Source: Cinclus cinclus (Eukaryota > Chordata > Aves > Passeriformes > Cinclidae). From it: a stretch of DNA of 64,000 bases. Shown here piece by piece: positions 11,717-26,772 of this stretch. The stretch covers positions 23,641,620 to 23,705,619 of the forward strand of contig NC_085046.1 in assembly GCF_963662255.1 (NCBI RefSeq), read 5' to 3'. Numbering within the stretch: position 1 is the first letter of the stretch; the number at the start of each line of letters is the position of its first letter. The notes under the pieces were generated by a model. That model saw nothing but the letters and a program-made list of their open reading frames with translations. It was not told the DNA's origin and made no database searches. The position numbers and the translations under genes are program-made.

Positions 11717-14700
11717 GTAGGTGAGTGTATAGCTCCTGGCTATTGAAAACGATAGACTCAAGAGATTAATTCACTTTTGCCCCAGGTCTAAGCACGGGTT
11801 AGAATTCAGTGCAAAGTTGACTTCTATTCCTCAGTCATATACATGCTGGTTACCAACTCTGCAAACACATAGGATAACATTGTTGAGCACTTAAGATGAT
11901 ATTCTTCTAAATACAAATGTTAAAACCTCTATGACTGTTATTTTAAAATTAGGGAAATGAGCATCACTTCGATTTTCAATATGTATAATAAATTTTCTTC
12001 TGGGTCCAGATACATATGAAATAATCCATATCTTCCTTAAAGAAACCACAATATGTGGTTTGGAAGTGCATTTGTTTTGAAGTTTTGAAGTTCAGAATTT
12101 GTGGTTTTGGAAGGTGTTGGAAGTGTTTTAAGATTTGACTTATTGTACTTCCTGAACATGCAACCTCTCCATCATTTCAAAGGCTGAGGTTAGTGTGGCC
12201 TTTAGGCCATTATCCCCTAGATTGTATTTAAAAATTCCAGCCCATGGAATTCTGAAGAAAACTGGAAGCTGAGGACAAAGAGAACAAATTTTTGTGTAGG
12301 TGACACAAAAAGTTCAGAGGAATAGGAAGTATTTCTGCTCTTCATCTAAGATACATATTCTGCTATCTTTTTGTGTTTATATGTGATATACATGCCTTCT
12401 TTCCAAATGCTGTTGTTACATGTTCAATTCAGACTCCTCAGTGATTTTTTTACCCCCATTTTCCTACATTCAGAGCAGCCTGAAGTGACAGATTTGAGCA
12501 GTTAACTGCAGATAATTTTCTATATGGAGCAGCTCACATAACCTTAGCTATTCCACACCACATCATGATGTAGCTAAGGCACAGAGTTCTGTGCAGTAAA
12601 TTGTCTTTTTATCACTTAATTTCAGAGGAAATATTCCCTCTTGAAATGAACTCATATTTGTATATTACAATGTGGGAGGTTGTCCCACAGCTGTTCGGCT
12701 GTTATATCTCAGAGAGCTGTTGGACTGTGATTGTCTGACAAATCCAATTAAGTCTGAGCTGGTATTTCTTTACAGAAATGCAGACAGTTCAAGATTATGC
12801 TTAAGATCTATTTAAAGGACAAATAGGATTACTGGGGGGGAGAGAAAACCACTTCTACTTTCTGCTGTACTTGTTTGATAGGCAGATTTGAATTGCATCT
12901 CAGTGGGTCTCCTTTGCATTGCTGATATTCGTGTTGGTTGTAATAATGGTGCATTGCAAGGCTGACAGATGTCAGTTCTGCCTTCTTACATTCATCTCAG
13001 GGCATGCAGAGGCTTCAGCTGGGGTAAGGAACCTCAATGCTGAACTTACTGCACATAAAACATTACAGAGGTGGGAGCTTTGTATAATGCTCACAAAATA
13101 GGTGGACAAGAAATAACTGGAGTGAAATCTAGTGAAGAAGGGACTTGTGGAGGTAAAGGTGGCACAGAAGTTTGCACGTGCTTGATTACATCTCTCATAC
13201 TCATGTTTAAGACTATTTTAACTTTGGCTTTGATGTTTATATCTAGCTGTGAATGCAATTTATTTACAATAATACATAATACTCTGCAGCTACATTTTAT
13301 AAAAGGTATGAAAAGTTTGATAAAATCCTCAGCAATATGTGATCCATCTCAGTTCAGTACTGTTGGCCACAGAAAGCACACCAACTCCTTGGAAGGTGCT
13401 GTCTTAGCAGCATTCAGTTGTGCAACAGAATGTCACCAGATCCAGCTTTGCTCTGTCATGGTGTAATGCCACCAGGTACGTCCTGAAAGTCCTGAAACTT
13501 TCTCCTGATGGTAAGTCAAAGTAAGGGGTGCAACAGCACAGCCTCAACTGCACAACTTCGGCAAACCCTGAAATTCTTTGTCTTCAATGCTTCTACAAAG
13601 TGCTTAGACTTGCTGTATGATTAGTGTATACTGTAATTAAAAAGATCCACCTTATATAGTCTGCCCAGCTACTTCTGTTATTTATTTGCTGTTTGCAGAG
13701 GAAGAGAAGTTTTATGAGATTTGAAGAAGCCAGAATCACGCAGGAGCTTTGGAGGGGTATTGCAGGTGGTCTGAAGAAGGGAGGTTAAATTGATTTGAGG
13801 AGAGCAATTGCAATGCAGAGCACTTGTGAGTTAACAGTCTGTCCTACTTTCTCTTTACAAACCAAAATTATCCTTTTGTATCTCTTCAAATCCAGATCTT
13901 AAGACACCCTCTTTAAACAACATTGATTTTTTAAAATTAATTCACTTTAGTAATAGTTGCAATTTTGAAATAAAAGTTTTATTGAATTTGTTTTCCAAGA
14001 TTATTCTGTAAAATATGGAGGGGTTTTTTTCCAGAAGTCATTTTGAAGCTTTCTCATTGGGTAGAAATGGGTCACAAACTTGTTTTGCTTAGATAGAAGG
14101 AAACATCTGTTGGATTTCAGATTTGTTGAAAGTGTACTTTTTCCTGTGTAGGCACCATTCCCTTTATGAACAATGAGCGGCTAAATGGGAGTCAGGTTTT
14201 TAAAAGAATGTGCCTTACATGTGTCCCTTATCACTAGAAACTTTCTCTGTGTGGTGAACTGATTTGGGACACTATTTGTATTGCAAAGGTTCCATCAATT
14301 CCCACCGTATGCAGTTGTGGGCTACAAACGTGACAAAGCTTTTCCTGTGTATTTTTTTCACAGTTGTTTACACAGTAGTTGGTTCTAGTGAATATTGGCT
14401 GTAGTTCAGGATGTTCACTGGAGGTCATGTAAACACTGTGGGCAAAGCTCAGACATGTACCCATAATTAGAGAATTTTTAAGATCATCAGTAGATTTAAC
14501 TTACTGTCTGCTCAGATCTCTGCCAGAGAAAGAGTTTTCTCTTTGAACCATTTTTCTGCTCTGGTATTCTTTACATGACTCAAAAATAGTGCATATGTTA
14601 GTTTTCCTTAGGAAAATGTTTGTGTTCTGTCCCATTGCAAGATTCTTCCTACTAGTAAAATACATGGTGAAAAGTGAACATCATTTATGCATAAAAAGTG

Positions 14701-17700
14701 TATTTTTGCTCTATGTAAAATGTGTTTTACAGAATTGCTCCATTCAGGATTTAGAATAAAAAAACAACATTCCTATATACTTATTATTCTTCATTTACGT
14801 TTACTGTATATTTCTCCATAAACTATAAAATTCTGAGTTATTGAGCTACTGCCAGTCCCAAAACTAAGGGCAGAAAATATTAGGGCAGGCAGCAGAAATA
14901 TTTAACCAGTCTTGGTATTTTGCCATTGTCTGTTTTGCTAAGGGAAGTGGGCAAGACATGTTCTTTGAACTGTTTTATGGGCAGATTAGATACTGGATTA
15001 AAAGCTTGAAGTATCTATGTGGTTATTTGTGATCTTATGGTTTATGAATCAAAGCCTTGGCTGTTGCTAAATTTTAGGATACATTGCCAAAAATGCAGGC
15101 TCAAAATGTACTGCGTGCCTGCATATGCCAATGCATATAATTAAAAGTTGTTTTATCAGCTATGTAAAAGCACAGGAATCCTGTAAAAGATGGGAGAGAA
15201 AAGTTTGTGGGAGGGCAGTATCTGCCCTCCTGCATATTCACATAGCATCATTGTGAAACTTGAGTGATAACGATGCCTGCTCCGGGTGTTTCATTAGTAT
15301 TTACACTGGCAGTACTGTAGGAATATTTAGTGGAATGTGTTAGCATCTAGAAATAATTATGACAAGATTGTCCCAATAGCAGCCTTCATTTATTACTGTC
15401 AGAAACTTAGCTGTGAACTTAGAAAATATGTTCTTATATATTTCAGGAAAGTTAGGTAACTGTGGTATGATTTGCACATGGATGGGAAAGTGTAGTTCTA
15501 CAGTGTCTGTCCCCTTCCCCTACTGCTGGGACAAATGCCAGATTTGGGACTGGAGAAAGTAATAATCACTACCTTCGTGTCACTTCAGACAGAGAAGCAT
15601 CTAATAAAACAAAAATAGTGTTTCAAGTGATTGGGTGCACTGCAATTAGAAAATGATACCTTTCCTTCATAAAGCCTGTTTATTACAATTGCCTTTGTGT
15701 TGAACGTGGGGAGGGACTGTAGGTCCGTGCTATCCTCTAAGGTTAATTCTGTTGTTTTCTTCACAAGTATACATTTGTCTGGTAAAATGAGACCTTGTGA
15801 GAATTTGGGCATGGAGAGTTACTTGGAAAGACTGTATGGGGTAATTTTTTCCCCTTTCTGCAGTACTAAATCTTATTATTATATAGAATGAGCATAGAAG
15901 GACCTGAGAGGAGCAATAACTAGAAAGCGATTCAGTAGTTCAGGTGAAACAGGGCTTGATGGTATCTAAGAAAGTAAATGGAAGATGGCCAGGTATTTCT
16001 GTGGATAGAACTAGGAGGGATATATTTGTCAGAAGTTAATTAGTTTGCCCCAAACCATTTCTGTATGGTAGTAGTGGATCAGCTATACTGCTTGTTCTTG
16101 GTTTAGTAGATTTAAATATAGTCAGCTGAATTAATTGCTTGATCTTTTTCCCACTTACAAAAGAGTGCAATAAAAGTTAATAAACAATAGTTGCACTCTA
16201 AAGGTTTGCAAGGGAAGCCTTTTGTCCATGTTTTCAGATACCATTGAACTGGAAAATTAGCACTCTCAAGTATTTACCAGCTATAATTTATACCTGTTTT
16301 GCAATCAAGAAATAATTTTGATAGGCTTCCAAAAATCAGTAGATAAAATCAGTCACTGCTTCATTTGAATCAATTTGATGACAAAATCTGTGATATTTGG
16401 CAGGGGTTTAGAAACATTGATCAGATAAGAAATTTCAGGTGCTTATTGGACCTTCTGATTTGGTGGATTGGATTGACATCTCAGGAAAACAGAGTTTTCT
16501 ATGTGTATATACACCTGAGTTCTGTGTAGTTGAGACTTTTTCCCCTCCTCCACTGTTGCGAAATGCTGCCTGTTCAAGTCACATCTACTATCTTGCAAGT
16601 GCATGATGAAATTCAGTTGAAAATGGTAAGGGGGAGAGTTTGTTGGCCAAATTTCAGAGATCATCAGGTATTTCTGATCAGACAGGAAAATGAGCACTTG
16701 AGTTCATCTTTGGTTTTTCGCTCAGCTGTGCACATGACTTGGGAAATGGTTGTGCTTCTTTTCTTCATGGCTGGTTGGGAAATGCAGTAGTACCTCTGGG
16801 AATAGCTTGTTCAGCTATCAATAACAGTCAGCAGAGAACTGACTTACTGAAGGACACTCAGTCTTTGCAGAAGAGATAATCTTCTTTTAAATATGTTGTT
16901 GATAGAAGGATCAGATTAGTTCCTGGGATTCTGCTTTTGTGCTTCAGATAAGGCAAATCCTCACACTTGTGGCTTGTAATGCAGAACACAGCAGTACTTC
17001 ATACTGTTCAGGTGTGCTAATAACATTATCTTCAGGGTCAGACTTAGGAATTTCTGAAATCTGGTACGTGTACAGGTAGTTACAGGTTACGTGAAAATTA
17101 TATTGAGAAGGCAATTTAAAATGTCTCTCTCCTGGAGAAAGTTGGAATCATCTAACTGGGAGCAAATACTATGTATGTGCAATTAATGCTTGAGCTCTTG
17201 ACACACATTTCTCTCACAGCAGACCTGCCATACCAAATTCACTTCTGTGTGTCACAGGCTTTGCCAAACCCACGTGGTGTCTTGAATCTGACTAGGAGCA
17301 CTTAGAATCTGTTTGCAGAGATGAGAGTGTTACAAGCAGCTGTCACTACTCTGTCCCTGTTCTGCACCTGTTCTACTCTGGGTCACGCAGGAGAGTTTGT
17401 CCTCTATCGTACTTGACTTTTCTCCAGTTTTCTAGGAAATTGTTTGGCTTGGGGATTTTCAAAGAGACATATCTGCTAAGAATCTGATGTTCTTGATTTT
17501 GTAATTGTGAATAAGAGAAGAATGCACACTAAAGAGAACAGTTGAATATATTAAAGAAGTATGAAATAATATAACACCTGGAAAGAATATGTGGACTGAG
17601 ACATTATCAGGTAACACATACTGTTCAGGAAGTTTTTATTGGAGGAGTCTTGTTTATTCTTTACTTCTGTGGATCAAATAGCCAGACTGTCTCTTGATAA

Positions 17701-18482
17701 AGCCTGGGCAAGAATGAGCTTATTCTAAAACAACCTGGGTAATACAAATCTCTCTAATTTATGCATAACTGTCTTTTCCCAGTCACAAGATTCTTGATGT
17801 CTGTCATAAACATAAGTGGTGTAATTTAAAAGCTTTCTGAAAAGTATAAATGCACCTCTTATGCTTCCCTGTCAGTACACTAATTGTGATGGTTTTGGGA
17901 AAATTATTTTTATGAAGTGTAGGATTGATTCAATTTTACCCACTCACTTTTGCATTTTGAACTGCTTGCTGTGAAGGCTGGTTTCTTCCATGGGGCTGAA
18001 ATGGGGAGGAATATTGCTAAACAGTCACTTTGATGTTGACATGGAAAATCTCTGAAAAGATGTTGACTTGTCAACACCTGTAGATCCCATTATACAAATT
18101 TTGAATGACATCTGTCTTGAAGAGGGAATTCTCAAAGACTGCAGTAAAAGTTTATTTTTCCTAGTTGTGTTTCTATTCCCAGCATTTGAGCATGATAATT
18201 TGGAGTCCAATCTGTGCAAGCCTAAACATGTGCCTAGACAAATGAAAAGAAATGAAAGGGAAAAAAAATAACCAGACAAGAAATGCATTTAGTTTTGATT
18301 CTCCTTCTAACATTTCTAATCCCCAGTGACACAGTTCATGCAAAATCTTACGCATTATTATTAATGTAATCCCTTGGTATCTTGCATAAGGCATCAGTCC
18401 ACTGTCTGTAAGGAAATTCAGAGGTCCCATAACAAAAAAGTGCCTTTTTATAAAGCTGAAAATCAAGTTATGTACCCGCTCA

Positions 18483-18548
18483 TGGCAGGAGATTTGAAAC
18501 TAGATGATCTTTATGGTGTCTTCCAGCCCAAACCATTCTATAATCCTG
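18483..18548 (+). mobile_element. CR1 LINE, short 3'-end fragment (plus orientation)
   Basis: About 65 bases match the recalled CR1 3' terminus: tggcaggagatttgaaacta, then gatgatctttatggtgtctt, then ccagcccaaaccattctata. This corresponds to the usual 'aactagatgatctttaaggtcccttccaacccaaaccattctatgat' ending with several substitutions. It is heavily truncated and diverged, so it is an old copy. Confidence 0.85.
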
Positions 18549-20523
18549 TAGAAAGGAGGACTGGCAAAGGCAAGGAGCTGGTATTTGTGAATCTGGGGGT
18601 GACAGGCAGCTTGCTTAACAGGATAATAATGCACACAACACTTAGTGGCTGCACATGCTACACGGCAACAAAAAGATGCCAGGGAAGGACAGTAACATAA
18701 GGAATTTTGTTCATTGTAATGTGAAAACTTTTCCATTTGTTCCAATCAGAATCTCCCCAGGAGTTCCTTGTACCCATTACCACTCGTCTCCTTTGCATGA
18801 TTTCTTGTAAAAAGAGAATCTTGCTTCTGCAGTGTGATGCCAGTGAAACTGGAGTAGGTGTTTTTGGTTATTTTGCAGCTGACCTTGTTGACAGAAACAT
18901 TAGGAGGAGAGGTGTCAGAAATTTATTGGGATTGAGGATGGGGAGCTGGCATGGGATTTGGGAGGAAATGGGAAAGAAGCTGCAAGACAGGGTGAAGATT
19001 TGTTTAACACTTTTATTCCAGTTGTGTTTGGTTTTGTGCTGTCCTTTCAAAGTCACCATCATCTGGAGGAAATATAGCTTCACCCTGTTTGCAGAGGAAA
19101 AAAATAGGAGAAGTGTGTCAGTAAAAGAAATGTGAAAAATAAGTTGAAATACAACTTAAAAATTATTTTCCTTCCATGCACTCAAGAAACCCTTTAAGTA
19201 CTTTAATCTTTTTAGATTTTTCAGTAACATGAAGAGGTTGGAGCCTTTTTGAGTGCAGAGACTTGTGAAAAGTATCTGTTTAAGTATTTCAAGTGTGGAC
19301 CAACTGTGAGAGACAAAGTGCTAAGGAAAGTGTTCTTCCAGTCATCAGAATTGTACATACACTGACATTTAATTTAATTTTTCTGTTTTGAAGTAAGACC
19401 TCAGTGTCAGGGTTTTTTTCTGTTTTATGTTTTCCCTCTTTGTTTTGTTTCTTAAGCAGAGGCACGGGAGGCTATTTGTGATAAACAAAGTATTTCTTGC
19501 AGGACAATGTATTTCCTGAAGAATGGGTCTGTTTGTTCTCTTTGTGCCTTTCCTGGGTGGCCTAGAATAGCTGATTTCTGTTATCTCTAGTGCAGTAGCT
19601 ATAGTTTTCCTTAAGAATACAAACCCACTCTGTGGTCTTGCCTGCCCTGGGAGATACCTTCAGTGCTGGGTAGCAGGAGTCAGGAATGTGGCATGACTCT
19701 GGAGGAGGGCAGGAACTTCTTGCATAGGACCTTTGGAACACCATGACCTGTGTATGTGCACTTCCCTTGAGCCTGTGAACAGACAGAAAATGAGCACTTG
19801 CCCAGAACCTCAACCATTTACAGATCAGCTTCACTCCTACACCTGAAAGAGGGAACAAAGATGGAATTAATGAAAAATGTCCTTGAATGTGTAACACAGG
19901 GGAAGATAGTTGAGTTTTTTATGGCATCATTGAATGCTTTAAAATTCTTTGAAGGGGACTTGAGTCAGCATTTCTTCTGTTTCCTATACTGTTTGTCAGA
20001 GGAAATGAACAGGACTGTTCTCACCCTTGCTTTGCCAAGCTTCTCTTCTCATAGCTGAGCAGCTCAGGCTGAATCATCAGGTATAATGGAATTCCATGTC
20101 CACAAACCAAACCAAAAAGCCTCTGAATCCACGATACTGGCTTCTTGGGCTTTGATTTTTTGTTTGTTTTAGGTAGAATAATGAGGGGCATCCCTCCCTG
20201 CCGCCCCCCTTTTCTTTTTCCTGGGAGCAATAACATGGGAGAAATTTGCTCTTCTGTAGCTGGTGTAAAAGTGCTGTTAGCTGAGTTTGTCACTCAAACC
20301 TGGTCAGGAAATTCTTTCCAGTGTGTCCAGATGCTTCCTGTACACAAGGCTGCTGTCATACTCGGCACAAGATTAAAAAAAAAAGAAAAAAAAATCACAT
20401 TGAGGCTGCTTTTTATTTTGCTTTTAACCAGGTCCTTTGGCACCCTGGACAGACAGTTTTGCTGGTTGGACAGTGACACTGTGCTTGGGGTTGTTTGGAA
20501 GAACAAAAGGGGCCATGTAAAAT

Positions 20524-20568
20524 ATTTTTATTTATTTGTTTGTTTGTTCGTTTTTTTGTTTATTTTTA
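20524..20568. repeat. T-rich (TTTG/TTTA)n simple repeat
   Basis: Degenerate TTTG and TTTA tetranucleotide units. The F- and V-rich tail of the open frame over this site is a by-product of the repeat. Confidence 0.8.
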
Positions 20569-22842
20569 AAGCCTTACACTAATTCATATTCTGCACATGT
20601 CAGGTTCTACATTGTTAAAAAAAAATAGTTATGGCAGCTGATACCTGTAGCATTGCTGCATTTCAGAAGAGGAGATTTTGGCATCATTGCATTCTGGGGT
20701 AATTGGAAGTGGTCACAATGCATCCTCTGACCTTTTTGTGGATTGTATCATTCTTTTACATGCTTCTTCATGGGAAAAGTTGTGTAAGCTGTATGTTCTG
20801 GTTGTTCCTGTATAACCTGTGGGCTGCTGGACCTATAAAGGAAACAATTATCCACATGCTATCTTTGGACAGGTCTTACCTGGACTCCCTGGCACCGCAC
20901 TAATGTGATGCCCAGATAAACTCGATTCTCTCAAGAATAAAGGCAGTTTCCTATGTCCTTACAACACAATGTTGGAAATCCCATCCTCTGTCTCTGCCCA
21001 GGTTGAAACTGTGTGTCATCATATCCCATAGCACCAGAGGAGGATGTGGAAAGATGAGAATACCAGAGGAAACAAACACCAGGAGGAAAATTCTTTACAT
21101 ACAGCTCATTTTGACAGGAAATGTTCTGCTCCTTCCGGCAGAACTTTGTAACTATTTTCAAGATACTAATTTCACTTTATTCCAATTTTGCATTTATGTC
21201 TTTCTGCTGAGAATCCAGTTTCTTTTATCCTAGAAGATAGATGAGTATTTTGGTCTTTGAAAAGCTTGGTTCCTCATCAGCCTAGAGTGACCAACAGATC
21301 TTTAATGCACATGAAAGATGCTACATGTTCTGCTGGATGGTACATTTAAAACTGAAGGAACCCTCAATTTTGGAGGTGTCCACTGAACATGCTTCTGCAA
21401 ACTGATTATGCAAGAACTGGCCTGATCTGTAAAGTCACTGCATGGTGTAACCTATAAGCAGCTCCAGGGATTTGAGAATATCACCTCTTTGAGATGGGTC
21501 AGAATCTGGCCACTGCACAGATTTTGTGGTGCTGCCTTCTAAATTAGGGGAAGGAGGGAAAATAACCCATTTTCTATTAGGAAACTGGAAAAACAGTGAA
21601 AGATAATGAATTGGACTTTCTCTAAAGATATTTTTCAAGCAGTTAAGTTAGGTGTCAGAAACATAAAGCATGTAAATGCAGAGAATTAGAAAAATCTTCC
21701 AACTTTGATCTTGCTAAAGGTTTAACAGGTTTTAATTGCACCTAGGTTTCAGACAACGGACTTTGAAACAATCTAAGAGGCAAAAACTAAAATTATGAGA
21801 TTATAAGAAATTTTAGCCATTGCAGCAACCGCTATCTAGATCTATAGCATAGTGTGGTTTCTGCAAGGAAAAATGCACAGCAAAGTGGGGAGGGTGGAGA
21901 GGGGAGACGCATTCTATGTGGTACCTTGTGCCTGCATGATGGGCACTCAGGAAGCATCCTCAGGTCTTCTGTTAGAGTTTTAAGCTGTGTGGGATTCATG
22001 CTGAGTTCTGTGGATAGGCTGCCCAGCATGGTTTTAAAAGATTTTGCCTGGATTTGGGTAGATCTGTGTTTATACTTTGCATAATTTTCCACCGATGGAT
22101 TTAGTCAGGAGAAACTGAATAGAGAGTGGGTATGTGGACATCTGTGGTAGATCTGGGGATTGAACCTGCTCCCTCTCCTACCACTCCACTGAGCACTGTA
22201 ATTAATTTGTCTGTGATGGAAGGTGGAAAAAACCTCCAGCAGGGACTTTCCATGTCCTGATGGGAGATGAAGCAGCACATGTGAAGGGTGGTGAACTCTT
22301 AACAGTGGCTACCATCATCTCCTTCCCTGTCATTTGAATGAAGACACTGGTAGTGCTTGAAGGAAAAAGTAGCTGATATTTTAACATATTTTTCCATTTG
22401 TTTCACTATTTTATTTATTCAATGGGTAGTTGTGAGCTGTGTTCTGTGAATGCCTCCACATGCTGAATGATCTAATTTTCCATGTGGGAATACAGAATAA
22501 ACTTTAGAACACAAAAGATTGCATGGCAAGGTGGCATTAATTATACAAAATTACCATCAGAAGGTAGATTATTATACAGAACATTCTTTTTAACATAATG
22601 AAGCAGCTTTTAATTTAATACTATGTTTGAACTGACAACACTCGGAAAGAATCACAAAGCTTTGGAGTTTAATTTCTTGTAAGAGAGTATCCTTAAAGGT
22701 AGTTGTTGAAGCACACTAAGTAAGTTTGGGGGGAAAGAAAATTTAAGTGCAAATTCTGATGAATAATAATAAAGGGAATAATTGAATAATTAATTTCTGG
22801 TCATAACAGAGCTTGGTGAGAAAAGGTGAAATTCAGTCTTTC

Positions 22843-23160
22843 AGTACCCTAAGGGAGCTTATAAGAAAGGTAGGGACAAGCTCTTCAGCAGTAGTAGTGA
22901 TAGTACAGGGAGTAATGGTTTCAAATTAAAAGAGAGTAGATTCAGATTAGATGCAAGGAAAACTTTTTTTACAATCAAAGTGCTAAAGCTCTAGGACAGG
23001 TTGCTCAAAGAGGTTGTAGATATCACTTCCCTGGAAACATTCAAGGATAGGTTAGACAAAAGTCTGATCTAGTTGGAATCTGTACAGGAGGGGCTAGCAT
23101 AGAAGGGGCTGAACTAGATGACATTTAAAGGTCGAGCCAAAGCATTCTGTGGTTCTACAT
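22843..23160 (+). mobile_element. CR1 LINE, 5'-truncated 3' end (plus orientation)
   Basis: About 320 bases align by eye along the whole CR1 3' region. It begins accctaagggagcttataag, continues through gtaatggtttcaaattaaaa and cagattagatgcaaggaaaa, then ggacaggttgctcaaagagg and cttccctggaaacattcaag. It ends with a 3' terminus near gaactagatgacatttaaag and a degenerate attctgtggttctacat. The ORF2 frame is broken by small changes and the copy is inactive. It sits in the large intron in the sense orientation. Confidence 0.92.
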
Positions 23161-25490
23161 AGTTAATTTCACAGGCGTGCAAATGTAAGGATTGTCATTT
23201 ATTTGATGTATTGTTTAAAAAGAAATAAGAAAATTAGGCAACAAATACGAGGAAAATTGAAATATTACATAGGCACTGATTTGTCTGTGGCTAAAGTTGC
23301 AAAATGTGAAATAGACAGTGATGAGGTAAGAGTTGTGTTTTGCAATTATCCCTGGCTTTGGAGCTGCACAAGGCCTTGCATGTTTCCTTTTCATCTCTTA
23401 ATTATGCCATCTTATTTTAAAAGGAAAGGGAAAAAACCCAAACAATCTGCTCCAAGAGATATACTTACAGGGTTATTACAGTGACACGAAAACCCTCACA
23501 ATGGTCATAATTCTTTTTGCCTGTGTTTGGGGGCCACCAGTGTAACCAGGGCCATGATGCTGGGCAGATGGTGGGTGCCCACCTGGAGCCAGGCTTCACA
23601 GCTGGCAGCTGAAATGCAGGTATGGCAAAGTCTGAAGCAGAGCCAGAAAATGAACCCTAAATTTGGGAGTCTGGGTAGCTGTGATGAATGTGGGAGACAG
23701 GAGATTCCTGATCAGGACGGTTTGTTCTTGCTCTCGAAAAATCTTGAGGAAGTTACTGTAGTCTAAGACTTGAAAGCTCCCAAAAGATGAACTTTGTGAA
23801 GTAGTGTTTACCTCCAGCATCTCACAACATGCCTCAGCTTTCAACCATCCTTCCCACTCTTTTCTGTGATGTTTCTGAATCATAGTTGTTTGGTTTTTTT
23901 AGTTGTGAGTGTGGTAAATTTCAGAAAAAAAGGGGGAATGTTTTAAAAGCATAGTAGAAACTGTCCTTGCTGATCAGGTATCAGGCTGTGAAACCACTTG
24001 GCAGGGGTGGTTTATTTCAACTGACTGGAGAATCTGAAGAATGCCACAAATGCATTTTTAATGGTTAGCTGCAATTCAATAATAAGTAATAAATTGCAAG
24101 CAGGGCATCATTTAGAATGAAAAATATCTCAGTGATATGAAGTCATTCTAAAGCACAGGGCCAGATGAAAATATCATTCAACATTCAGCATAGGCTTTGA
24201 ACTCACCATGTTTGTGAAGCTGGTTAGTAAAAAGCACAATCAAAACATTGCTCTTCTTTTTGTGTGTGTGTGTTTGTGTCATCTGCAAAGGACGCAACTG
24301 GAGGGATTATAGTCAAGATTGTTTTTAAATTGATCCTCTGTTAAAATCACATGTCAACATGTATCTTCTTCTTGCAACAGTATTTTCAACACTGGGGCTG
24401 CTGCCTGAGACTTGGATAATTTAATATAGCTTCCCTGTTGCTTACCTGTCTTTTTTTAGCTGCTATGGGGCAAATACCACCTTTTTTTAAAAAATAAACT
24501 TTGTGCAGTAAAAATCCTGAGTGATAGTTATTGGGTTTTTGCTCTGTTGAACATCAGTAAGAATTGGGGACATATTTGCAATTTTAGTTTTTTGAAAACT
24601 AAGATTGTTATGAGAGAAAGGACATGATGTGATAAATATGCTTCTTTTTTGAGTGCTTCCTTAGAACTCCTTGGTTTCTAATAAAGCCTTGAAGCTACCT
24701 GGAACCACGTAACCAGATCAGTCAGGCTGTCCCAGGTGTGTCTGGGCTGCTTCCCTGGCTCCCAGAATGATTGCAGTGTTGGAAGGCAGAGCAAAGGAAC
24801 GATGGGACAGGTGACAAGTACTGCTTGCACTTATTTTAAAGGCAGCATCCTCACTGACTTTAATAAACCCTGGATTAAAGGGCAGGAGACGTCTGATGTA
24901 ACTTCTCTGTAATCAAGGGAAGCTCCCTGAGCCACTCATGGACATGTCACCCAGGGGATGGGCAGATATCACCATGCCCCTTTCTTATCCAGAACACAAC
25001 AGTTTATAAAATTTGGGCAGAGGGATTCCTGTGATGAAATAACACCAATGCTGCCGGGTCTGCAGCAGTGGTCTTTGCAAGCAAAGGGGGGACACTGAAA
25101 GCTGTTTTTATGAAGCTGTGGTGGAGTTTGAGTTGGTTTCCTAAAAAACCTCTTGCTTTATTAAGTGCTCAGTTTCCTTTGATACTTTGAGATATTACAA
25201 AGCTTATCCAGATTATTTTTTTTTAATTATGAGGCTAAATTAATATTTTAATTTTGAGGTCCCAAAGATAACCAGTTCCCGAGTGTCTGAAAAAGTCCTT
25301 AATGGGCAAGAGGAGAGAGACAAGAATGTGTGCCACCAAGAGAAGAAATGTGGTGTGAGCTGAAGCTGTCCACTCCCTTGGTCCAGCTGGGGTAGCTGCA
25401 TTTAGAGCTGCTCACCCGACACACCCCAGCCTTTTTCCTGGCTGCAGCCCGAGGGCCTGGAGTGGGGAGGAGGTGGTGCAAAGCCTGAGC

Positions 25491-25529
25491 ACAGAACAGA
25501 ACAGAACAGAACAGAACAGAACAGAACAG
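25491..25529. repeat. (ACAGA)n pentanucleotide microsatellite
   Basis: Nearly eight perfect copies of ACAGA sit next to a GC-rich purine stretch. The perfect repetition suggests it is likely to vary in length between individuals. Confidence 0.95.
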
Positions 25530-26658
25530 GGGGAGCAGAATACCTGGAGATTAGACAGGATTTCTCTCTATACGATGGAAAAAAAAACCCCCACAATCTA
25601 TTTTTTGTTCTCTGGATCACCAGGCAGAATAGTGATCTTCTGATAATGCCATAAATATTTATAGGAAAAATTCCATTCCATCTTCCACTTTCACTGAGGT
25701 ATTTAGCCTCACTCTTTCTCTGTTTGTTGTCAGGTTATCCACCTGATTAGTTTTTCATCACTCTACTTTTGTGGGCTAATGTAATGTTGCACATATTCAG
25801 GTATCTGTGAGAAGAATTACTATGCTGTTTTTGCAGGAGTGCTTTTCTGCCATACATTTTGCATGCTGGTAGTAGAGTGTTTCTGTATTGCTTTGAGATG
25901 GTACATTATTATTTTTGAGTGTATTTTTTTCCTTTTGGATATATTATCAAAGCCTTTGCTGGTTTGATTTTTCTAAGAAAATTTTTTTAAATCCACTTTC
26001 AGTAGCTGTGCTTTGCATATTCATGCATTTATACATATTTTACACGGCCTTAATATGTTGAAGAAAAATCAGGGGTCAAGCAGAAGCTCACAGATCCAAT
26101 TAATGAGTTCTAGTAAATGCCCTTAAATCCTTTGTGCATTGGGAGTGGGGCACAGAGGCACCTCTCCTGATGCTTATTTTCACTTATTCCTTCAATATTT
26201 AATTAACATGGCTTACTCACTGTAATTCTCAGTGAGTTTTAAAAATATTTAATTTGAAACAAATTAGACCAATTCTGTGACTATCAATTACCCAAACCTG
26301 CTGATGTAGGAATGGTAGGAGATCAGTCCATGTGAAAACACGGGGTGCAGTTTTATATCGAGGCTGAATCTCAGGTGTGGCTGAACAGATTCAGGCAAAT
26401 CTCTCCAGCTTTCACTGAATCCCTTTTGTCCTTTGGAAGAGGGAAGAGGGGAGTGGCAAAACAACCTCAATGTTTTGCTTGGCATTTGTCCTGCAAGGAG
26501 AACCAGGTCAGCCCCAAGCAGCGTTTTCAGTCATGGTGTCTTGGAACATGAGTTGGAGTGGCAAGACATGCTGCTGGTGTAGAGATGTGCATACCACATG
26601 TGTGTGTGTCTCACGGTACATGTATGTTTGTGTGTGCACATGCATGTCGTGACACATC

Positions 26659-26772
26659 ACACAGTCATAGAAGGGACCCACAAAGTATCATAGGGTTCAG
26701 CTCCCTGCCCCTCTCAGGGCTATCTAAAACTAAACCATATGACTAAGAGCATCACCCAGACTTATGTATTTT
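26659..26772 (-). mobile_element. CR1 LINE fragment (minus orientation)
   Basis: The plus strand reads acagtcatagaagggaccca, then agggttcagctccctgcccc, then aaactaaaccatatgactaa and gagcatcacccagactt. This is the reverse complement of a CR1 subfamily 3' end that I recall from birds (cataga-agggacc, ctccctgcccctc, aaactaaaccatatgac, taagagcat..ccagac). It is a truncated, inactive copy of roughly 115 bases. Confidence 0.82.
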